A stretch of DNA of 30,252 nt. Origin: a virus. The stretch covers positions 1 to 30,252 of the IMG/VR virus record IMGVR_UViG_3300049216_000270; one strand, given 5' to 3'. Below, in pieces: positions 1 through 8,220 of the stretch. The first letter of the stretch is position 1, and each line of letters opens with the position of its first letter. A program made the translations under genes and the position numbers. The notes below the pieces were generated by a model. It worked only from the letters and a program-made list of their open reading frames with translations, had not been told where the DNA came from and searched no databases.

Positions 1-83
1 CGCCGCGCGATTCTCCCCCCCGCGTTCCTGCCAAGATCGTCGAGTTTGCTTCTCAATTCGGAATAGCCTTCAAGCCTGCTCAT
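1..83 (-). CDS. HK97 gp10-like tail/neck protein, N-terminal fragment (cut by window edge)
   Basis: An ATG at 83-81 overlaps the stop of the upstream head-closure gene (ATGA), and the frame stays open to the window edge. It gives about 27 residues beginning MSRLEGYSELRSKLDDLG. Short N-termini of this kind, with a leucine-rich helix right after the head-tail joining gene, are typical of the HK97 gp10 family, which helps complete the tail tube and its attachment to the head. Position after gp6-like and head-closure genes agrees with that. Only the first residues are visible, so the family assignment rests mainly on gene order. Confidence 0.55.
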   Translation of the reverse strand, partial: MSRLEGYSELRSKLDDLGRNAGGRIAR

Positions 84-409
84 TGGCCCACAACCTCCGT
101 CAGGTCGAGGTTCAGTTCTGCGTTCATTTCGTCGATGTTGAGCACGCTGTTGATGAGGAAATTTCGCCCCTTGTATTGCACGCGGCATTGCACATCGACA
201 TCGGGGCGATAGCGCATCTTTGCCCTGTGGGTCTGTGTGGCCGTGGTTCCCTTCCCGCGTTCCTGCTCTTGCCCACTGACGCTCTTGAGCCCCATCCATG
301 TGGTGGCAAAAGTGGTCCAGGTGGGCGTGCGTTCGCCATTGCTCGTCGGCGTCGTAGTCTTGCGCTGCAGCGCCACCTGCCTATTCAGTTCTCCCGCCTG
401 AATTGCCAC
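80..409 (-). CDS. Phage head-tail joining (head closure) protein
   Basis: A 109-residue protein starting at GTG 409. AAAGGAC lies nine bases upstream and overlaps the end of the gp6-like gene; a TTG at 415 is also in frame but too close to that site. The sequence begins with AIQAGELNRQVALQRKTT and contains TWTTFATTWMGLKS, followed by an RAKMRYRPDVD strand and YKGRNFLINSVLNIDE. This is the usual pattern of the SPP1 gp16/HK97 head-closure family (Phage_H_T_join), a small beta-barrel that plugs the connector and docks the tail. It sits in the expected order: capsid, gp6-like connector, head closure, gp10. Length is normal for the family. Confidence 0.8.
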   Translation of the reverse strand: MAIQAGELNRQVALQRKTTTPTSNGERTPTWTTFATTWMGLKSVSGQEQERGKGTTATQTHRAKMRYRPDVDVQCRVQYKGRNFLINSVLNIDEMNAELNLDLTEVVGQ

Positions 410-411
410 GG

Positions 412-1101
412 TCAAAAGTCCTTTACGCGGTCGAGGAATACGAGCGCCTTTGTGCCCATCGGCACTTCCACCATGGTGCCCGGTGCCACCGATGCCCGGT
501 TGGTGTACCAGTGGGTGGCGAGTTGCAAGATGGCGACGTTGTACGTTTGGGGGACGGCGGATCCGTCGTCGCCATAGCCGGCGGTGTAGGTGAGCTGCAC
601 CGCCTCGATGGCCACTTGAGTGTCGGGCCAGTTGGTTCCCACCACCGGCACCACCCGCGCTGGTTCCGAATCCGTGTCGACGGTGTAGAGGGAAGGGTCG
701 AGGGTCTGCAGAGTGCCGTTCGGGTCGAGGTATTGCAGGGAGGAAACAGCCTGTGCCGGCGGGTACGGCAATCGGAACGCGGAGCGGTCGGGGTCGAACA
801 CGTTCCACCCCAGAATCGGCTGCTGGTCGACGCCGGCGACCGCCCCGACGCCGTAGCCGTAGGGTCGGCAGAATGGCGACGGGAAGCGGTCGACGCTCAA
901 ACGGTATGTGGCGGTGATGAGTTGGCGGTCCGAGGCTTGTTCTACCCATTTCCGGGCGGCGGTGATGTAGGCGGCGATCAGGGTATCTTCCGTCGTCACG
1001 TCGGGGTCAATGCGGGCCTGCAGCTTCACCAGCGACAACGCAACCGGCTCAACGGCCGGTTGCGTGATGATCTTGAGCGACTGGTGACTGCGAGGCCACA
1101 T
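412..1101 (-). CDS. gp6-like head-tail connector protein
   Basis: A 229-residue protein starting at ATG 1101, with ACGGAG six bases upstream. The N-terminal half contains LVKLQARIDPDVTTEDTL, then IAAYITAARKWVEQASDRQLI. This is the helical signature of the HK97 gp6 / phage DNA-packaging connector family, whose ring sits under the portal and joins head to tail. The C-terminal half (PSLYTVDTDSEPARVVP, then VQLTYTAGYGDD and ATHWYTNR) matches the longer gp6-like proteins that have an added beta domain. It is translationally coupled to the head-closure gene. The family call is firm; exact stoichiometry and partners are from family knowledge. Confidence 0.85.
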   Translation of the reverse strand: MWPRSHQSLKIITQPAVEPVALSLVKLQARIDPDVTTEDTLIAAYITAARKWVEQASDRQLITATYRLSVDRFPSPFCRPYGYGVGAVAGVDQQPILGWNVFDPDRSAFRLPYPPAQAVSSLQYLDPNGTLQTLDPSLYTVDTDSEPARVVPVVGTNWPDTQVAIEAVQLTYTAGYGDDGSAVPQTYNVAILQLATHWYTNRASVAPGTMVEVPMGTKALVFLDRVKDF

Positions 1102-1137
1102 GATGACTCCGTGGGGCGGCTGGGGGCCGCGCCCGGT

Positions 1138-1575
1138 TTACAACTGGACGTTGCTGCCGCTGGCGAGGACGGTGGTGCCCTGGGCGGTCGGGAGCGAACG
1201 GGCGCGGTACAGGATGGCGGTGATGGAGCTGATGGCAAGATTGGCCGTCGCCCGGACAAGCTGCGGGCGCACATACCGGCTCTTGGGCTGGTACACATCG
1301 AGCACGAGTGCCGACTTATTGACGGTTGCACCGCTGCCGTTGGTGTAGGCGGCGGTGTTGGCCAAAGCCGCGCCCCACGTCGCGTTGTCCGCACTTTCCT
1401 GCGCCTGCAGGGTGCCGACGGCGGTGCTGAGAGCGCCGGTGATGTTGGCGATGAAGAGCACGCCGTCGTAGCCGGACGTGTCCACGCCGGTGCCGCTCTG
1501 CGTGTCCCCGGTGCCGGCGGCAACCGCGTCCGCGGAGACCACCACACTGATCACATCCAAAAGGGTCGTATACAT
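1138..1575 (-). CDS. Putative virion protein between capsid and connector genes
   Basis: A 145-residue protein with AAAGGAACGGTC before ATG 1575. It is rich in Ala, Thr, Gly and Val, has no membrane segment or signal peptide, and reads as an all-beta protein: VDTSGYDGVLFIANITGA, then QESADNATWGAALANT, then SRYVRPQLVRATANLAIS. The last part, on positions along a chain that must be ordered (KSRYVRPQLVR), is typical of phage structural proteins that measure deviations in a beta sandwich, but I cannot name the family. The gene lies just after the capsid gene and before the gp6-like connector, where decoration, head-fibre or capsid-stabilising proteins are often encoded. Function is inferred from position only. 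Confidence 0.6.
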   Translation of the reverse strand: MYTTLLDVISVVVSADAVAAGTGDTQSGTGVDTSGYDGVLFIANITGALSTAVGTLQAQESADNATWGAALANTAAYTNGSGATVNKSALVLDVYQPKSRYVRPQLVRATANLAISSITAILYRARSLPTAQGTTVLASGSNVQL

Positions 1576-1646
1576 GACCGTTCCTTTTCAAGGGGGTGAC
1601 TGAATTTTTTTTGAGGGCCATCGGTTGGCCGGTGTTGTTCGGTGCC

Positions 1647-1850
1647 TTACTTGGCGGGCGGTTTCGCGGGTGCCGCGGGTGGCTTCGGAGATTCGGGGAT
1701 GACGCGGACGGTGTCGGCGGGTTTATCGGCGGCAACTCCCGCACCCGCGGCAATGAATCGGGCGGCGTCTTTGTCGCTCATTTCGATAAGCTCGCCTGGC
1801 TTGATCGAAAAACGGTCGCCAGCGAAAGCGTGAATAGCCTTGACCTTCAT
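1647..1850 (-). CDS. Small hypothetical protein downstream of the major capsid gene
   Basis: A 67-residue protein. Residues 1-45 form a compact beta-rich module (MKVKAIHAFAGDRFSIKPGE, then MSDKDAARFIAAGAGVA). Residues 46-67 are a low-complexity Pro/Ala/Lys tail. Short proteins with a K-V-K-A start, a GE(L/I)-I/E-M strand and a DKDAARFIAAGAG helix are frequent between capsid and connector genes in HK97-type phages, where their role is unknown. The ribosome site is weak (CGCGGACTCCCC). Codon use matches its neighbours and it fills the space between capsid and the next virion gene, so I regard it as real. Confidence 0.6.
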   Translation of the reverse strand: MKVKAIHAFAGDRFSIKPGELIEMSDKDAARFIAAGAGVAADKPADTVRVIPESPKPPAAPAKPPAK

Positions 1851-1918
1851 GGGGAGTCCGCGGAAAACGGAACACGCGGGCCGGCTCGAGGGCGGCCCCC
1901 GAGCCGGCCCGCCGTGGT

Positions 1919-3217
1919 TTAGTTCTGGAGGTACTTGACGGGGTGGGTGCCGGCGTCGAGCAGGTTGCCGTCGTAACGCTGATACGCCATGAAGCCGATC
2001 TGCAGGCTGTCGGCATACCGCTCGGTGAGACGCATCATCGCCACATCTCGCACCCGGCGAATCATGTACTTTTTCAGAGCGCCAAACAGGGCGATCTTGT
2101 TGCCGGCCGAAAACGTGCTGGGCATGTCCTGGTTGATCGTGAAGGGGAAGCCGTTGATCGTGTCCGGCGATTTGTTCTGAATGCCTTCCGACACGCCACC
2201 GGCGATGAAGAGCGGACGGCCGTTGGAATCGACCAGCAGTTTCAGTGCCTTGAGCACGTTGTCGTGGAACATATAGCCGACGCCCGGCAGTTGGCGGTAA
2301 CCGGGGTCGATGGAGTGCTCAAGATTGATGAGGTCGCTGTACGCGATGCCGGAGTTCGATGCGGCGGTTTGCCCGAGCGTGGCCGCGTTCAGGATGCCAT
2401 TGGGCTGAGAAGCGCCGGTGCCAGTGGTGGTTTCCTGATTGACAATGCGACCGATACGCATCCCGAGCATGTCGGCCAGAATCGGTTCGATGTCAATCGC
2501 GGAATCCTGCACGAGGGCGATGGGCAAAAGCACGATCTTCGAGGTGTACATGTAGGCGTTGAAATTGACAGCGCCGAAGCCCGGATCAGCGCCCGTGCTG
2601 GCCACCTGCTGGTTTTCGCCGATACGTGCTCCAAGATTGGTCGTGTCGTTACTGGTCGGCCACGGGAGCTGCTCACCATTTTCGGTGGGCATCACGGTGC
2701 AGCCCTGCAGCATCCCGCCAAACCACTTGATGGCGATTTCGAGAGTATTGATGAAGCCCACGGGCACCGTGTAGGCCGCCGCCGAACCGATGATGGACGA
2801 AAGTGCCCGTTGTTCCTTGGTGGTCGTTTGCGCCTTGCGCATGAACTTCTGATCTTCGGGACTGAGGCCGGATGGCCCTTCGCGGAGCCATGTCCGGAAA
2901 ATTCGAGATTCCTGTTTGGTCCGCTTCTCTTTGACCTCGGGCGTCTCTTCACCTTCATCACCGACATCTTCGCGCCCGGCCGTGCGGGTGTCGTGGCGGG
3001 TGGCGTTTAGTTCGCGCTCCGCGTCAATCTGCCGCTCGATGCGCTCGATCTCCACCTTAAGTTCGTCGCCTCGCTTATGGCGTTTGTCGAATTCGGCGTT
3101 TTCCTCGGTGGTGAGCCCGCGCTTTTCGGTGGAGGCCTTGGTCAGAATCGCACCAGCGCCATCCAGCGCCTCTTTGCGTTCCTGGCACTTTTCTTTGAGG
3201 GTGTTGAGCAGGGACAT
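1919..3217 (-). CDS. Major capsid protein, HK97 fold
   Basis: A 432-residue protein. I chose ATG 3217 because ACGGAG lies eight bases upstream and the sequence then opens MSLLNTLKEKCQERKEALDG; the longer frame reaches into the terminator hairpin. Residues 1 to about 110 are a charged coiled coil (EENAEFDKRHKRGDELKVEI), the delta/scaffold domain of HK97-type capsids that the prohead protease removes. The rest has the conserved features of the Phage_capsid family: VPVGFINTLEIAIKWFGGM, a PWPTSNDTTN loop, GTGASQPNGIL (the usual GTG-x-x-QPxGIL) and the C-terminal YMIRRVRDVAMMRLTERYAD followed by YQRYDGNLLDAGTHPVKYL. Length is typical. It lies downstream of the protease gene, behind its own apparent promoter and a terminator-like leader. 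Confidence 0.97.
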   Translation of the reverse strand: MSLLNTLKEKCQERKEALDGAGAILTKASTEKRGLTTEENAEFDKRHKRGDELKVEIERIERQIDAERELNATRHDTRTAGREDVGDEGEETPEVKEKRTKQESRIFRTWLREGPSGLSPEDQKFMRKAQTTTKEQRALSSIIGSAAAYTVPVGFINTLEIAIKWFGGMLQGCTVMPTENGEQLPWPTSNDTTNLGARIGENQQVASTGADPGFGAVNFNAYMYTSKIVLLPIALVQDSAIDIEPILADMLGMRIGRIVNQETTTGTGASQPNGILNAATLGQTAASNSGIAYSDLINLEHSIDPGYRQLPGVGYMFHDNVLKALKLLVDSNGRPLFIAGGVSEGIQNKSPDTINGFPFTINQDMPSTFSAGNKIALFGALKKYMIRRVRDVAMMRLTERYADSLQIGFMAYQRYDGNLLDAGTHPVKYLQN

Positions 3218-3263
3218 GGCAATTTCTCCGTAAATCGCCGACGCCCTATAGTGCGAAGCCCCC

Positions 3264-3319
3264 AAAAAAAGCAGCACGGGCTGTCGGCAAGGTTTTTGAC
3301 CTTACGAACAGCCCGTGCT
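3264..3319 (-). terminator. Rho-independent terminator or attenuator in the capsid-gene leader
   Basis: AGCACGGGCTGT (3273-3284) and ACAGCCCGTGCT (3308-3319) are perfect 12-base inverted repeats. A second stem, AAGGT/ACCTT, is nested in the loop at 3289-3303. Read on the minus strand the hairpin is followed by GC and seven Ts (3270-3264), the layout of an intrinsic terminator. It lies about 50 bases upstream of the capsid start, so it would stop or attenuate transcription arriving from the protease side. Confidence 0.8.
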
Positions 3320-3420
3320 TGTCTCTGCAATGCCTCGGGTCTGTGTCTCGCGCTTCCCTGTGTCGTCGTCTCTGCGCCGTTCACCGGGGCGTGGTGGGGA
3401 TAAGTTTTTCAGCAGCCGAA

Positions 3421-3450
3421 ACTATATCTATGCTGCCGTCTATTTTGCAA
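3421..3450 (-). promoter_or_regulatory. Candidate sigma70-type promoter upstream of capsid gene
   Basis: On the minus strand TTGCAA (3450-3445) and TATAGT (3426-3421) are separated by 18 bases inside an AT-rich island (3421-3472) unlike the GC-rich surroundings. Predicted start is near 3414. A transcript from here would meet the terminator at 3319-3264 after roughly 150 bases, before the capsid gene. The match to the consensus is moderate, and there is no experimental support. Confidence 0.4.
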
Positions 3451-3472
3451 CAGATAAATTATTGACACAATT

Positions 3473-4090
3473 TCAGTGACCGATTTCCGCCCGGCGCTGG
3501 CGCAATTCCTGTTCGTAGGTTGGCCCGGTGGCGGGCGTCTCCTTGCCGCCCTGCCACATACGCAGCTCGCGGATGGCGGCGGAGGTGTCGGGGTATGCCG
3601 GGAAGGTCACCACCGACACGTCCCCCCCATCAAGATCAACCTCGAGCAGGGTGCAGATCGTCTGGCCATTGACGTCATCCCACCGCTGATTGACCACGCT
3701 AAAACCGAAGCTCATTTGGTCAACGTCGCCGCGGTCCATGCTGGCCATTAAGTCGGTGGCGTAGCTGGTGTCGGGCGGGTCGATTTCGACGCGCAGGCCG
3801 TTGTCGTCCTGGGAGAGGCGCAGGGTGTTGGCTTTCGTCCGCCCCAAAATCTTTCCGCTCTCGTGGTCGATCAGCGCCCGCACGTCCGGGTTTTTGATGA
3901 GGGTGTTGGTGAATGCACCGGCGGCCACGCGCTCGATGAATCCGCCGAGGTCGAGGGAGTTGCTGTTGAACACGCTGGCGTATCCCTCGATCACCGGCGG
4001 TTTGTCCTTGTCGCGCCTTACCTTCAATTGTTTGATGGCATAGGAGCGGCGTTCTTTCGTAACCGGGGTTTCAATAGGCATGAGCCTCAT
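3473..4090 (-). CDS. HK97 family prohead (capsid maturation) protease
   Basis: A 205-residue protein starting at ATG 4090, which overlaps the portal stop; ATG 4081 (MPIETP) with AGGATGAGG upstream is an equally good start. Residues 16-60 read YAIKQLKVRRDKDKPPVIEG then YASVFNSNSLDLGGFIERV, the standard opening of peptidase family U35/S78. The catalytic pair is visible: His76 in ALIDHESGKILGRT and Ser127 in DVDQMSFGFSV. The VSVVTFPAYPDTSAAIREL segment near the end is also family-typical. It cleaves the capsid delta domain during head maturation. Gene order portal, protease, capsid is canonical, and length is normal. Confidence 0.95.
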   Translation of the reverse strand: MRLMPIETPVTKERRSYAIKQLKVRRDKDKPPVIEGYASVFNSNSLDLGGFIERVAAGAFTNTLIKNPDVRALIDHESGKILGRTKANTLRLSQDDNGLRVEIDPPDTSYATDLMASMDRGDVDQMSFGFSVVNQRWDDVNGQTICTLLEVDLDGGDVSVVTFPAYPDTSAAIRELRMWQGGKETPATGPTYEQELRQRRAEIGH

Positions 4091-5865
4091 CCTTTCGTTT
4101 TCAGGGCGACAATATCCACGATTCGTTGGGACAACTCTGTGGCGACCGCCGCCGGCCAGACTGTTTCCCGTTGCTGCAGGGTTTCTTTCATCGACCCCGC
4201 GCCCACGGCGACGCGCAGGGATTGCCGGGCGTTGGTGATGACACCTTCGACATACAGGGCGACGGCGTTGCGAACGTCCGCGCCAAGGTCGAGGGCGAGG
4301 CCGTCGGCGTCGGCGGCCGCCTCGGCTAGTGCCTCCGCCGGCACTGTGAAGGCGCTCCGCATGTGGTCCCGGTGCTCGGCGTAGAACCGCTCGGCCCATT
4401 GCTCAAGCGCCGCGGCATCGCGGCCATCGAACCGCTCGGCGGCTTTCACTTCCTTCCGCACCAACCGCTCTGCGGCGTCGGCGAAGAGCCGGGCGTGCGC
4501 CTTGGCCATCCTCCTCATGCGCACCGCCTTTGCTTCTCCCCCCCCACCCACCCCACCCCCCGCCTCCGGTGCCTTCTTTTTCTTTTTGGCCGGCGGCGTT
4601 GGATCCTCCTCCCCTTCTTTCGTCTTCACATCCTCTCCGTCTCCCGTCTCCAACGCCGGATCATCCTCGGGCTTCTCCTGAGGATCGGCGGCGTCGGCCA
4701 TGTTTACGGGCGTGAGGTAGATGTCTCCGTTTTGGATGTCGTTCAAGTCCTCCATTTCGCGGATGTCGTTCACGGAGAGATAGCCCCACTGGCGGCCCCC
4801 GTTGTAATAGGCCATCCGGGTTTTGATGTCGCCGCGCAAAAGTGATCGCTCGTTAAAGCTGGTGTAATACTGATTGCCCGGCGGAAGCAATTTGGCATCA
4901 CATTCCTGCTCAAATTTTGCGATGTAGGTGGCGAGCGTGTTGGTGAGGAAGTCCAGCGATTGCTGTTCAATGTTGTTGTTCGTCGAGCGGTCGAGGTCCG
5001 CCATCATGTGCGGCGGAATGCGATAGATGCGGGCGATCTCCTGCACCTGGAATTTTCTGGTTTGAAGGAACTGCGCATCTTCGGGGGGAATGCCGATCCG
5101 GTTGTAGGTCATGCCCTCTTCGAGGATCGTCATTTTGTTGGCGTTGGCCACGCCTTGGTGGCGCATGTTCCAACTCTCCGTCAATCGCTTATGCGCCTCA
5201 TTGCTGAGGGTTCCCGGGTGCGTGAGCGTTCCGTTGACGGTGGCACCATTACCGAAGAATGCCGCGCCGAAGATTTCCGCCGCCTTCCCCATCGCCACCG
5301 CCTCCCGGCAGTAAGCGATCGGTGACAGCCCCTCCAGCCCATTCAGCGAGAGGCCCGGGACGTACAGAACCTCCTCCATCTGAAAATCATTGTTCCCGTT
5401 GGGCGTCTCGACGCGGATGAGCATTTGGCCATTGATGCGGATCGGGCGCATCAGCCGCGACTGAAACGGGATGAGCCGGCAGGGCCGCCCTGCGCCGTCA
5501 TATTCGATCTTGGCCGCCGCGCGCCCCCACAGCACGAGATTGGCGAAAAACGTCTCCTTGAACGTCGCGGCGGTCATGTATTCATTGGCCTGGGTGCTGA
5601 GGAGGCGGTGGGCGGGCATGGCGGTCGCAACTTCCTTGCCCTTGGCGAGTTGCTTGTACACGTTGATTTCCATGCTCCCGAGCGCTTCCGACAGGATCCG
5701 GACGGCGGAGAAAACAGCGCTGAACGTGAGGGCAGTCTGTTCGTTGACCTGCACACCCGATTTAGTGGGGCCAAACGATGACAGCAGCGCCAACTGCTCG
5801 GCCGTGATCGGTACGTTGGGGTTCTCGATGGATCGGGTGTCCCGCAATAATCCGAGCAATCCCAT
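4087..5865 (-). CDS. Portal protein, HK97 type, with long C-terminal extension
   Basis: A 592-residue protein from ATG 5865, which overlaps the upstream stop as TGATG; a GTG one codon earlier is also possible. It forms the dodecameric DNA channel at one capsid vertex. Residues 1 to about 400 match the Phage_portal family: TALTFSAVFSAVRILSEALG near 46, GRAAAKIEYDGAGRP, GLEGLSPIAYCREAVAMG, then FQVQEIARIYRIPPHMMADL and the C-terminal GYLSVNDIREMEDL. Most members end soon after that motif. Here an acidic linker, a KKKKK run and a glycine run (about 420-445) lead to about 145 further residues, mostly alanine-rich helix. The extension is in phase and ends cleanly at the protease start, so it is not a frameshift artefact. 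Confidence 0.95.
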   Translation of the reverse strand: MGLLGLLRDTRSIENPNVPITAEQLALLSSFGPTKSGVQVNEQTALTFSAVFSAVRILSEALGSMEINVYKQLAKGKEVATAMPAHRLLSTQANEYMTAATFKETFFANLVLWGRAAAKIEYDGAGRPCRLIPFQSRLMRPIRINGQMLIRVETPNGNNDFQMEEVLYVPGLSLNGLEGLSPIAYCREAVAMGKAAEIFGAAFFGNGATVNGTLTHPGTLSNEAHKRLTESWNMRHQGVANANKMTILEEGMTYNRIGIPPEDAQFLQTRKFQVQEIARIYRIPPHMMADLDRSTNNNIEQQSLDFLTNTLATYIAKFEQECDAKLLPPGNQYYTSFNERSLLRGDIKTRMAYYNGGRQWGYLSVNDIREMEDLNDIQNGDIYLTPVNMADAADPQEKPEDDPALETGDGEDVKTKEGEEDPTPPAKKKKKAPEAGGGVGGGGEAKAVRMRRMAKAHARLFADAAERLVRKEVKAAERFDGRDAAALEQWAERFYAEHRDHMRSAFTVPAEALAEAAADADGLALDLGADVRNAVALYVEGVITNARQSLRVAVGAGSMKETLQQRETVWPAAVATELSQRIVDIVALKTKG

Positions 5866-6062
5866 CACTTCTCCTCTTCGGGTTTGGCGGCGGCTGTGCC
5901 GCGTTTCGTCGTGATCACTTCGGCGAGAATCAGCACACCCGCGGCGATGGAACCGGCCGGGAAATAAATTCGCCCCACCCCATAAACGATCAGCCCCGCG
6001 CCGAGAATGGCGAGGATGGTGACCGCGTCGACGCTGGGGAGTTTGATTCGGGTAATTTTCAT
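5865..6062 (-). CDS. Small two-helix membrane protein between terminase and portal genes
   Basis: A 65-residue protein. Start ATG 6062 overlaps the TerL stop and its own stop overlaps the portal start. It has two hydrophobic segments: about residues 13-30 (AVTILAILGAGLIVYGVG) and 37-49 (GSIAAGVLILAEV), with charged ends (KITRIK at the N-terminus, KPEEEK at the C-terminus). Tiny membrane proteins in this position are common in HK97-like phages but have no assigned role; holin-like activity cannot be excluded. I do not recognise a named family. Confidence 0.75.
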   Translation of the reverse strand: MKITRIKLPSVDAVTILAILGAGLIVYGVGRIYFPAGSIAAGVLILAEVITTKRGTAAAKPEEEK

Positions 6063-7756
6063 GTGGTCAACATCCCTCTCGTTTCGTAAACGCTCTGTTT
6101 GTTGGAATCGCTGAACATTGCCCGCGCCAGCGCTGTCACCGTGGCGGCGATGCCGTCAATTTTCTCGGTGCTTTTGGATTTCGAGGGTTTGATGTTGCCC
6201 GCGGCGTCCGTCTCGGCGGCGACGTTGCTGGCCATCCAATCAAAAACCGGGTTGCCGTCGTGGGCAAAGTCCCCGCACACGATCTGCTTTTCCAATTCCT
6301 TCGACGGCGAGTTGAGGGTTTTGAATCCCTGCTGAACCTCCACCACCGTCATCCCCTGCGCCTGCAGTTGCAAAACCAACTGCGTGGCGTTGAAAGGGTC
6401 GTACCCGATCTCCTCCACCTGCCACACCTTGGCATCCGCCTCGATCTGCGCCCGGATGTAGTCGTAATCGATCACATTGCCGGGGGTGAGGAACAAGTGC
6501 CCCTGATCCCCCCACGTCTTGTAGGGCACCTTGGCATCTTCCTCCCGCTGCAGCGCCGTCTCTTCCGGCACCCAGAACCGCCCCTTGTACCTCCAACGCC
6601 GATCCGTCTCGATCGGTGGGAAACAGTACACCGCCGCGGTGATGTCCAGTTTGGTGGATAGGTCAACGCCCAGGAAACACCGCCGGCCCGCAAGGTCGGC
6701 ATCGGCGACGGGGTTGGCGCACTGCCGCCACTTCTCCATGCGGATCCACCGTTTGGCCTGTTCGGTCCAGCGGTTGAGGTGCTTGCGCAGGAATTCGTTC
6801 TGGAAACTCGGCATCTGGTCGGCTTTTTTGGCCTTCCGCTCCAAGTCGTCCAGTTTGACCGATATCCCCAGCCCCGGATTCGCTTTCTGCCAGTTTTTCG
6901 GATCGCGCCAGTCGTCCTCTTCGTCGATGGCGAAAACCATGCAGAAAAACGCATCATCCTCAATAATCCCCTCTAAAATCTTCTCGCTGTAGGCGTGCTG
7001 ATCCCAACACACCCCGATGCGCCCCGAGCCGGCGGTGGTGATGATGAGGATCATCGGTTGGCGGCGGGCACCGGTGGCGGAGTCGAGAACGTCCAGCAGT
7101 CCCCGGGTTTTATGGGCGTGCAGTTCGTCGACGATCGCGCCATGCGGGTTGAGTCCATCGGTGGTGTCGCTGTCCGCCCCCAGCGGGACGAACTTGGCCG
7201 CGGTCTCCTCCAAAAACAGATTGTCCTTGAGGACGCTGATCAGCGTTTTGAGCTCGGGGCTGGCTTTGACCATTCGGACGGCTTCAGAATGGACGATTCG
7301 TGCTTGGTCCCGTTTCGTGGCGGCGGTGTAAACTTCGGCACCCGGTTCGCCGTCTCCCGCGAACAGTTCGAGCCCGACGCCGGCGGCAAATGTCGATTTT
7401 CCATTTTTCCTTGCAACCTCCACATAAGCCATCCGGAATCGGCGCAGCCCATCGACGATCCGCCGCCATCCGAACAGACACCACAGAATGAATTGCTGCC
7501 ACGGTGACAGCTCGAACGTCTGGCCCGCCCACTCACCTTTTGAGTGCTTCAAGAACCCAAAGAACCGGATGGCCCGCTCTGCCTTCGCACGATCAAAGCG
7601 CAGGCCTCGCTTGTGCCCATTGCGCAGGTCGTTTACATGGCGCTCCACCGCCAACCGCGCCCACTTGCCGGTAGTGATCTTGCCGGACAGCACATCGTGG
7701 ATGTATTGCTCTGCCGGGTGCATGGTGGAGGCCAATTTTCGTTTCGTCCTGGTCAT
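6059..7756 (-). CDS. terL: Terminase large subunit (packaging ATPase/nuclease)
   Basis: A 565-residue protein of normal length for the Terminase_1 family. The ATPase domain has a variant Walker A, ARKNGKS (115-121), a Walker B with catalytic acid, AIVDE (207-211), and the coupling motif LIITTAGSG (237-245). The C-terminal nuclease domain starts FLGVDLSTKLDITAAV (361-376), where Asp365 is the first metal-binding residue of the RNase H-like fold; the IDGIAATVTALARA helix closes the domain. It cuts concatemeric DNA and pumps it through the portal. It overlaps the TerS stop (ATGA) and is followed without a gap by the small membrane protein and the portal gene. Confidence 0.97.
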   Translation of the reverse strand: MTRTKRKLASTMHPAEQYIHDVLSGKITTGKWARLAVERHVNDLRNGHKRGLRFDRAKAERAIRFFGFLKHSKGEWAGQTFELSPWQQFILWCLFGWRRIVDGLRRFRMAYVEVARKNGKSTFAAGVGLELFAGDGEPGAEVYTAATKRDQARIVHSEAVRMVKASPELKTLISVLKDNLFLEETAAKFVPLGADSDTTDGLNPHGAIVDELHAHKTRGLLDVLDSATGARRQPMILIITTAGSGRIGVCWDQHAYSEKILEGIIEDDAFFCMVFAIDEEDDWRDPKNWQKANPGLGISVKLDDLERKAKKADQMPSFQNEFLRKHLNRWTEQAKRWIRMEKWRQCANPVADADLAGRRCFLGVDLSTKLDITAAVYCFPPIETDRRWRYKGRFWVPEETALQREEDAKVPYKTWGDQGHLFLTPGNVIDYDYIRAQIEADAKVWQVEEIGYDPFNATQLVLQLQAQGMTVVEVQQGFKTLNSPSKELEKQIVCGDFAHDGNPVFDWMASNVAAETDAAGNIKPSKSKSTEKIDGIAATVTALARAMFSDSNKQSVYETRGMLTT

Positions 7757-8220
7757 CCTGCCCCCCCGCCGAGAAACTGCGCCAGCTTGCTCGGCGCTTC
7801 GGGATTCTCAATGCGCAGCCCCGTCCGGCTGGATGGCGTCAACCCGAACTCCGCTCCCAGTTTCCGCATTTGCTCCATGGCTTTGTTCACGATCGGCAGA
7901 TAGGGATTCGGCTGCGGTGATCCGCCGACGTTCACCACCTCCCCGCCCTCCGCGACCTTGGCCTGCGCCCGCACCAGCCGAGAGAACGCGAGGCAGTACA
8001 TCACCAGCGCATCGCGGTCGGTCTTGGCCAGCACATTCATGGCCTTGAGTTCCGCCACCAGCGAAAACCACCGTTGCTGGGCCAGCGTGTCTTTGATCTC
8101 CGTCGGCCACACCGGATCGCCCGCCACCGGGATCGGCTCGGACGTGGTGATCTTGCGCTTGCCGGGATTTCCCTGGGCGAGCTTCAAGGCGGTCGGCTTT
8201 GGCTTGGGTCCGCGCTTCAT
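7753..8220 (-). CDS. terS: Terminase small subunit, P27 family
   Basis: A 155-residue protein from ATG 8220, which overlaps the PLD-like gene stop; upstream codons in frame are not family-like. The opening MKRGPKPKPTALKLAQGNPG is the diagnostic start of the P27-type small terminase, followed by the helical LAQQRWFSLVAELKAMNVL and DRDALVMYCLAFSRLVRAQ. The conserved PQPNPYLPIVNKAMEQMRKL motif and the end RTGLRIENPE complete the match. It recognises the packaging site and activates the large subunit. Confidence 0.95.
   Translation of the reverse strand: MKRGPKPKPTALKLAQGNPGKRKITTSEPIPVAGDPVWPTEIKDTLAQQRWFSLVAELKAMNVLAKTDRDALVMYCLAFSRLVRAQAKVAEGGEVVNVGGSPQPNPYLPIVNKAMEQMRKLGAEFGLTPSSRTGLRIENPEAPSKLAQFLGGGAG

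Noticed and set aside
80-949. 289-codon minus-strand frame containing the head-closure gene
   Set aside because: The N-terminal 180 codons are an Arg/His-rich mirror of the gp6-like gene; a GTG start at 409 with a proper ribosome site gives the family length.
4541-4565. C-rich tract in the portal gene as a regulatory G-quadruplex
   Set aside because: It encodes the glycine linker and is short; nothing nearby supports a role.
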